DNA from: Pythium myriotylum
Lineage: Eukaryota; Oomycota; Peronosporomycetes; Pythiales; Pythiaceae
DNA length: 64,000 nucleotides
Reading direction: 5' to 3'
NCBI GenBank assembly: GCA_023091665.1
Contig: JALJCQ010000013.1
Location: forward strand, 62,001-126,000
Notes under the pieces: model-generated
Database searches by the model: none
Told to the model about the DNA's origin: nothing
What the model saw: only the letters and a program-made list of their open reading frames with translations
Made by a program: the position numbers and the translations under genes
In this document: positions 58,084 to 64,000 of the stretch, piece by piece
Layout of the letters: each line of letters begins with the position of its first letter
How positions within the stretch are numbered: the first letter of the stretch is position 1

Positions 58084-59458
58084 GCGCGTTTTATGTCCAG
58101 TTGTTTCAGAGAACGCGTGTTAAGTGACCATCGCGATGAATCTGTGGTGAACATAAACCGGTACTTGGCGCCACCACGACGGATACAATGAATAGTGAAC
58201 CAAATCTCGTCACCAAGGGCACTACGGTTGAGTTCATGTGGTGATGTGGATTGAAGGAGAGAGGTCGCGTTCTCTCACCACCGTCTACCCCGTGGATCCG
58301 GCGGTTAGACTGTCCCGCAGGAGCTCCGGTTGGGGATCCAGAGGGCTCTAAGGTCCTTCATTGTGGGTCCCGAGTCTCAGAAGGATAGGCGAAGGTTATG
58401 ATAGACTAGGCTAATTGGGTCAATATGTAGGGTACAGGTAGTAGGCGTAGGGTAGGTGCTGAATCTCGTGTCTCTGGTTCTGATTTTGTGTGGAACACCC
58501 GGATCCGGGGTTAAAACCGGATTTATGAGGACCACATAAGTTGGATCCGGACACGTGTCTGGCCGATAACAAACAAGTTGCGATATTCCCCCCTCAAGCT
58601 CAAGTCCCCCGGCCTTCCAGCGAACAAGGGAGAAGATCAGAGGTGCACGCAAGCTGCGGTCAAGGTCAGGAGTACCCAGCGCGTTCCCCGCCTCGTGCAG
58701 CTTCAACCCGCAAGTCCCGTGGGTGGCAAGCAGCCCACGTAAAAGTTCCAGTGTCGCGAGACACTGTGGGAAGGTCAAGGTCGTTTTCAAGGTCGGATCC
58801 AAGCCTCGCGGCGCGGATCCCGTGTCAATTCATGCCGGTCGCTGTACGCACCGGATCCAGGCCATGCCGTGCTTGTAACCGCTACGGCGCGTCTCTTCCG
58901 CTCAAGGTTCAGCGGATCTTGTCTTCTCCGCGCTTGCAACGCGGGATCCCGAGCCCACGGTCCCAGAACGGGTGCAAGACCAAAAAGCTCGGGCTTTTGT
59001 GTCCAGTGATCGGACGTTACCGGATACTGCGCAGACGCGGACGTGGGAAGCGCCCAGCAAGAATAACTTTGCTGCCCGCTACACCACATTCACTCGACGA
59101 TGCCACAACATTGAGAATCAGGATAAAGTTGCTGTCTGTCATTGATGGACCCCACTTTATGCCGAATTTCGTAAATGAAGAAATTTGATCGTGCAAACCG
59201 CGGAAACTCATTCTCTTCGGCAAAATGCGAGGCACACGATTTCGCTTTTCGATCAGTCACAAAATTTGTTACCGATCTTGGAATTGGCATGATCAAACCA
59301 ACGTGGAACGTGGGTAAAGGCCTCGAGTGCATATTCTTCCTTGGGCAGGTAGTGTAGATAGTACGTGTGACTGACAGCAGGATCATTGCGGTCCCGACGG
59401 GTAAAGCAGCCGTGTCGGATTATTCTGTAGGTATTGTGTCGGCTTAGTCGTTCTAACT
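58084..59458. other. no recognised gene
   Basis: 1.4 kb rich in GGATCC and CCGGAT words, which recur many times between 58,290 and 58,950. This looks like decayed repetitive DNA, possibly an old LTR. No frame has a recognisable domain. Confidence 0.4.
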
Positions 59459-59700
59459 CTAACTGAAGTCGCGATATTTCATCTGAAGAACTTCGTTGAT
59501 TCTACACATCCCAAAGAAACAGATAGAGCTCACGGAACCGAACCAAAGACGAGTCGTCTCGTTGAAGACGCAATCGGATTGCAAGCACTTGGTCATTTTT
59601 ATCAGCACCTGCAATGACATGGGCGAGGCTCGTGTTGGGGTGCGAGATCGCTTTTTGTTATTGTTCAACCCAACCATGATGCTTGCAATCATCGGCGACT
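59459..59700 (-). pseudogene. probable Crypton-type tyrosine recombinase fragment
   Basis: The minus-strand frame ends SICFFGMCRINEVLQMKYRDFS. In tyrosine recombinases of Crypton elements the first catalytic Arg lies in a similar GxRxxE context after a helical segment, and the preceding residues (ASPMSLQVLIKMTKCL) fit the helix before it. Only this part is present; the rest of the catalytic domain is missing after the stop at 59,459. The assignment rests on a single motif. Confidence 0.4.
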
Positions 59701-59829
59701 TCGCAGGGCTTCCCCACACAGAGAATGAGCTGCCACCGTTTTCACCAACGATCCACTGATCATAAGGATGTCCGAAAACCTTTATTTTGGGGTCCCAGGG
59801 CCAGGGTCCCACTTCGACCCCACCTCCGT

Positions 59830-59847
59830 TGTGGTAATATTACCACA
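59830..59847. repeat. 18-bp perfect palindrome
   Basis: TGTGGTAATATTACCACA is identical to its own reverse complement. Function unknown; it stands upstream of the recombinase fragment on the minus strand. Confidence 0.9.
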
Positions 59848-60341
59848 GTAACTTGTTTTCAACTTTGTCTGGAGAAGGAGAAGTGCATGAATACACGTAG
59901 CAACCGTATCTATAAGGATCCAATACAGATTCACTACGTGTGGCGCTACGTTCCTGCCGAAACGCTGACTTTCCATTCGCTTCGGTGGCTCTGTAGTCGG
60001 CACGAGCCTCGCTTAATTAAAGAAAATGGGCTCTGGACGAACAGCTCCGATGTTGGAGAACGTCATTGTGATGATGATCTCGGTGGAGCCCGGGCGGTCT
60101 TTACGCATGATAGGAGCATCACGATCAACGCCCTAAAACACAGACACAGAAGCAGATGCAGACACAGACGTTCTGTGTCATCAAGAAGGACAAGCGAAAG
60201 CTACAAGAAGGATCAAGTACGGTAGTGGAACTGAGGACCCTGAGGAAAGCCGATGGGCTTAGATGTACACGAACATAGTATACTCATTTTCCAATTTACT
60301 TTCTAGTGACCAACCAACAACGGCAACTACTACAAGAGGTT

Positions 60342-61010
60342 ATGAGCCCAAGCGACGGGTTTGACAAGCTCCGCGACGGGAACTACTATCACTGGGAGTA
60401 TAACGTGAGGATGAAGCTGATGAGGAAGGGTCTTGTTGCGCACATCGTGGGCCTGGAAAGTGACAAGACCTACGATCGTTCCAGTGTCCAGTGGATGGAA
60501 AATGACCTCAAGGCTTTGGGGATAATAGCTGGTGCGGTCGAATACACACATCAAGTGTATATTCGTGATGCACAGACTGCTCTTGAAGCATGGACACGCC
60601 TCCAACTTCACCACAACCGTGATAGCATGAAGAACCAGATTATGATCAACAAAAAGCTACACAACTTCAAGACGCAAGACGGCGTGAACATGACGAATCA
60701 CATTGACCAATTCAAAGAGCTTGTCTTTCAGCTACAGTCGATCGGTAACTCAATGTCTGAGTCTCAGCAGATCGTGTTACTACTCGGTAGCCTCGGTTGG
60801 GAGTACGACGTCTTGGTGAGCATCCTCGAGAATACAACGAACATTACTCTTCCTCAAGTGATGGAGACTCTCGTAAACAGTGCAAGCGACAAAGAAACGG
60901 TTTTGGAGTCGGAAGAATTAGCGTTCTAAATTCCGCGCGGTCACCCCGACAAAGCATTCGAATGAAACTGCCATCACTGTGGTAAGAATGGCCACAAAAG
61001 GAAGGATTGC
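60342..61010 (+). pseudogene. gag: copia-2 gag (UBN2-like) with CCHC knuckle
   Basis: The first ATG in frame is 60,342 (MSPSDGFDKLRDGNYYHWEY); the frame is open further upstream to 60,306 and a possible splice acceptor (TTTCTAG) precedes it. The body shows the UBN2-type pattern W...N...LHNFKTQDGVNMTNHIDQFKEL. It is cut by TAA (60,927-60,929) and a nearby TGA, then the same frame contains CHHCGKNGHKRKDC (60,969-61,010), a standard CX2CX4HX4C knuckle. Confidence 0.8.
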
Positions 61011-61170
61011 TGGCAGTTGGATGGACGAAAGCGTGGTGGGCTGGTGGACGAGGTCGTTCGTCCGGTGGTGGTCACCGGGGCGTGCTCGGCAATCAGCATG
61101 ATGCCCGTGCGCAATAAGCTTTGCGTTTAGTGCCCTGGCAACCAAGGGTAGCAAATCCCAGAACAAGGAC

Positions 61171-61952
61171 TGGCTCGTCGACTCAGGCGCCAGCTCACAC
61201 ATGTGCTGGGACATTAATCAGTTTACGAGCGTGATCAACCTTGAAATACCAATTCAAATTCGAATCGCTGACGGTCAGCCGCAGAAGGACGTGGAAAAGA
61301 GATTCAGCGCCTAAGGACTGACAACGGGGGCGAGTATACTTCGAACGCGTTTAAACGGTTTCTACGTGAATTGGGCATTGCGCATGAAACAACAACGCCG
61401 CATACACCACAGCAGAATGGCCTAGCGGAACGTACGGTCCGGAGTGTGACAGAAAAGACGCGGTGCAACCTGTACTACAAGAACATGAGTTTGAAGTGGT
61501 GGGTAGAAGCAGCCAATACTGCAGTTCGTATGACGAACATGACTCCGAATAGTGTGACAGAACTGACGCCAGATGAACTATGGACTGGAAAACGGCCTAA
61601 TATGAAGAACGCACAGATATTTGGTGAGGTTGGGTTTGCCCACGTTGCATCAGAGAAGAAGAAAAACCTGGAACCTCGAGCATATAAGTGCACGTTTATG
61701 GGCTATGCAGAACGGACGAAAGGCTATAGGGTGTTGAACCACGAGACGAACAAGATACAGATAGTACGAACGATCAAGATGGCAACTGTGAACCGCCAGT
61801 TGAAGCTCTCCAGCGACATGGCAGAATATAACGACACTGATGATGAAGACGACGAGCACGGCGATGTATCGCAGGTGCCTACAAGGTATCATTCCACCGC
61901 AGCGAGCGAGCATCACCTGATTTGTTTCCAAACCGTGAGCGAATGGATATGA
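61171..61952 (+). pseudogene. pol: copia-2 protease joined to a truncated integrase
   Basis: Protease WLVDSGASSHMC begins at 61,171. Only about 45 codons later the sequence reads RLRTDNGGEYTS, the second catalytic Asp region of integrase, then QQNGLAERTV with the Glu. The zinc finger and first Asp of integrase are missing, so an internal deletion of roughly 600 nt is inferred, and the frame changes at the join. The frame ends at 61,952 in a degenerate linker. Confidence 0.78.
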
Positions 61953-62197
61953 TGAGTGATAGCAAGATAGTATTTCAAGTACGACAGTGTAGTGTTGGAG
62001 TGGATACACCTCCCGGTACTGAGATAGTGCATTGGACATCGTGTGTCCATATGTACGGTTACGGTTACGGAGTCACAGCTCTGTGATCATTGAAGTTGAA
62101 GCCGTTCTAGACAATTCTAGAGCAGCTGTGCAGGACGTGTGGCTAGAGAGCGCCACGTACCTGAGAGTAGAGAGCTTGGGCTTCTATCTACCGTAAC

Positions 62198-64000
62198 ATG
62201 ACTTCGCAATTCGACTCGTACCTGACAGTACGTTGGGGAGCCCGCTCTGCGGAACTCTTACATATAGTACGCAAGAGCGACGAAGTAAACGGCGTGTTAC
62301 CTGCGCGAAAGGCCATCAGACATAACAATGATTTGATGGCAAAGGATTGGACTCGGATCGACCAACGCAAATACCAGAGGCAAAACAATGATACTGAGAT
62401 CAAGGATGCTCGCCATTTAGATACCAACCATGTTGACTACGAGATCGCACTTGCCCCGAATGTGGTTCCATCCTCCTACACGGCTGCAATGACATCAAAT
62501 GAGGCGGCTGCAATGGGGGACAGCAATGCGCAGTGAGCTACACTCACTAGAACAAAACCACACATGGGATGTTTGTCCTCTACCGGCAGGTCGAAAACCA
62601 GTTGGATGGGTGTTTGATTACAAGACGAATGAGAAAGGGGAGGTCATACGCCATAAGGCCCGACTCGTTGCTCAAAGGTTCTCACAGCGATATGGGGAAG
62701 ATTACCAAGATACTTACTCTTAGTAGCCAATGCAACTTCGGTCCGATTATTTCTCGCCGTCGCATGCTCTGAGGGGATGATGGTGGGACAATGTGATGTT
62801 GATAAGGCCTTGTTAAATGGTGAACTTGAAGAAGAGATATACATGCAGATGCCAGAAAGGATCGACTCCCTGAGCGAGGAGGGGGAGTTGCCTACCGTCA
62901 GTCCGCGATCTAACGGCATTCAAACAGGCAAGAACGCCGACACTGCTAACGAAAGCGCGTCGACTGCGGATGCGCAACCACTTGTGTGTCACCTGCGGAA
63001 AAGTCTGTACTGGCTTAAACAGGCATCGCGAGTCTGGAACAAGACGATTGACAAAACACTTCGTGACTGGGGCTTTGAACCCACCGCACCAGACAGATGC
63101 GTTCACATCAAAGGGAAAGGTGATAGCCGATGCATGATCTGTCTATACGTCGTTGACTTGCTTGTTGCTAGTACAAACCAAGCAAGCATCTCAAGTCTCA
63201 AAGCCTATCTCGGAGCAAAGTTCAAGATGAAGGAACTTGGCTCGGTTCGATTAGTTCTTGGTATCGAGGTTCGATACGATCCAAAGCAGCGCGTTCTACA
63301 ACTACTTCAGAGATCCTATATTGATCAGACTGCCGAGAAGTTCAACCAGACAAACGCGAAGCCTACTTTCATTCCTGCTGAGCCAGGACTGAACCTTGAT
63401 ACCCAGTCCCTTGCTGAATCTGAGACAACATCCCTACGGCCTTATCGATCAGTTGTTGGATGCCTCATGTACTTGGCGGGATGCACAAGACCTGATATTG
63501 CGGTTACTGTTCTGAAACTTAGCCAGCATTTAGAAAACCCGACAGAACAACATTGCAAAGCAGCAATTTGACTTGTTCGTTATCTAAGAACTACTCGCGA
63601 CTACGGACTGCACTATAACGGAAACATGAAGCGTGAGCTGCTAGCTTATAGTGATGCTGACTGGGGATCGAGCACAGGTGATCGCCGCTCACTCTCGCGT
63701 AGTATTATAATGATGTGTGGAGGACCAGTGGCATGGAAGGCAACCGTGCAGAAGAGCGTTGCCCTCAGCTCGACCGAGGCCGAATACATGGCGCTCTCGG
63801 CCTGTGTGAAGGAGTGTGTGTGTGGGCTCGCCAACTTGTTCGCGAGCTAACCACACCACTGCTGTACTATACGTGCTGACAACCAAGGCGCAATAGCGCT
63901 TGCAAATAACAACGGATACCACGCACGAACAAAGCATATCGACATTAGGTGTCATTTCGTCCGCGAGAAGATTGGAAGTGGCGATATCCAGCTAAGCTAT
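62198..64000 (+). pseudogene. pol: copia-2 reverse transcriptase and RNase H
   Basis: RT begins around ELHSLEQNHTWDV (62,530) and passes a frameshift at about 62,720 into CDVDKALLNGELEEEIYMQMP. The catalytic box reads YVVD (63,146-63,157) instead of YVDD, one metal-binding Asp replaced by Val. A TGA at 63,569-63,571 stands in KAAI/LVRYL, where Arg (CGA) is plausible. RNase H shows SDADWGSSTGDRRS and SSTEAEYMALS, then a frameshift near 63,815, and KHIDIRCHF close to the window end. Confidence 0.85.

Larger units (their letters stand above)
60342..64000 (+). mobile_element. degenerate Ty1/copia element, cut by the window end
   Basis: Plus-strand remains in copia order: gag, zinc knuckle, protease, the second half of integrase, RT and RNase H, still running at 64,000. 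No LTR could be delimited on the left, and the right one is outside. The family differs from the 41-kb element: its gag is of the UBN2-like kind and its RT is clearly diverged. Many frameshifts and stops, an internal deletion in integrase and a mutated RT active site show that it is dead. Confidence 0.85.

Noticed and set aside
59836..59844. TAATATTAC inside the palindrome, identical to the geminivirus origin nonamer
   Set aside because: The nonamer is self-complementary here within a longer palindrome; no Rep gene or iterons accompany it, so chance is the simplest reading.
1..64000. tRNA, rRNA or CRISPR
   Set aside because: No clover-leaf core, rRNA segment or regularly spaced direct repeats were recognised by eye; a covariance-model scan was not possible.

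Overview
The window looks like an oomycete nuclear contig, probably from the Phytophthora/Pythium side. The reasons are compact genes, introns of about 55-75 nt with GTRNGT...YAG borders, a secreted GMC oxidoreductase fused to PAN/Apple modules, a cluster of type-B carboxylesterases, and Ty3/gypsy, Ty1/copia and MULE transposons. This is inferred from gene content only. I recognised no rRNA, tRNA or CRISPR.

Layout. (1) 0.4-22 kb is gene-rich: an FAD monooxygenase, five carboxylesterase paralogues (four open, one broken), a small multi-exon membrane protein, an RFWD3-like RING/WD40 ubiquitin ligase broken by two in-frame TGA codons, and the GMC-PAN protein. Esterases 3 and 4 point away from each other and share a 674-bp inverted repeat with no visible difference, which suggests recent gene conversion or duplication. 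(2) 22-27 kb is gene-poor and holds an 18-bp-period minisatellite. (3) 27,325-39,709 is one complete Ty3/gypsy element with LTRs of 1,011 and 996 bp, 10-bp perfect terminal inverted repeats and a 4-bp target duplication. Its gag-pol lies on the minus strand. Gag ends in a near-textbook -1 frameshift signal. Between integrase and the 3' LTR lies a long, spliced, oppositely oriented open frame of about 822 codons with no function I recognise. (4) 40,976-46,568 is a complete Ty1/copia element with 261-bp LTRs and a 5-bp target duplication. (5) 46.6-54.5 kb is a CXC-motif gene of unknown function split in frame by a 5.6-kb MULE. That MULE encodes a FAR1-like/MULE transposase/SWIM/Ulp1-protease protein on the minus strand. 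(6) 55.9-57.3 kb is a dynamin-like GTPase pseudogene. (7) 59.4-64 kb holds a probable Crypton recombinase scrap and a second, heavily damaged Ty1/copia element cut by the window end.

How the genes fit together: the left third looks like secreted or metabolic enzymes (ester hydrolysis, flavin oxidation, carbohydrate-binding oxidase) as expected for a saprotroph or pathogen. The right two thirds is a nested transposon landing zone. Many frames carry isolated nonsense codons or single-base frameshifts while the rest stays conserved. That could be young pseudogenisation, relaxed selection or uncorrected sequencing error, and the window alone cannot decide between them.
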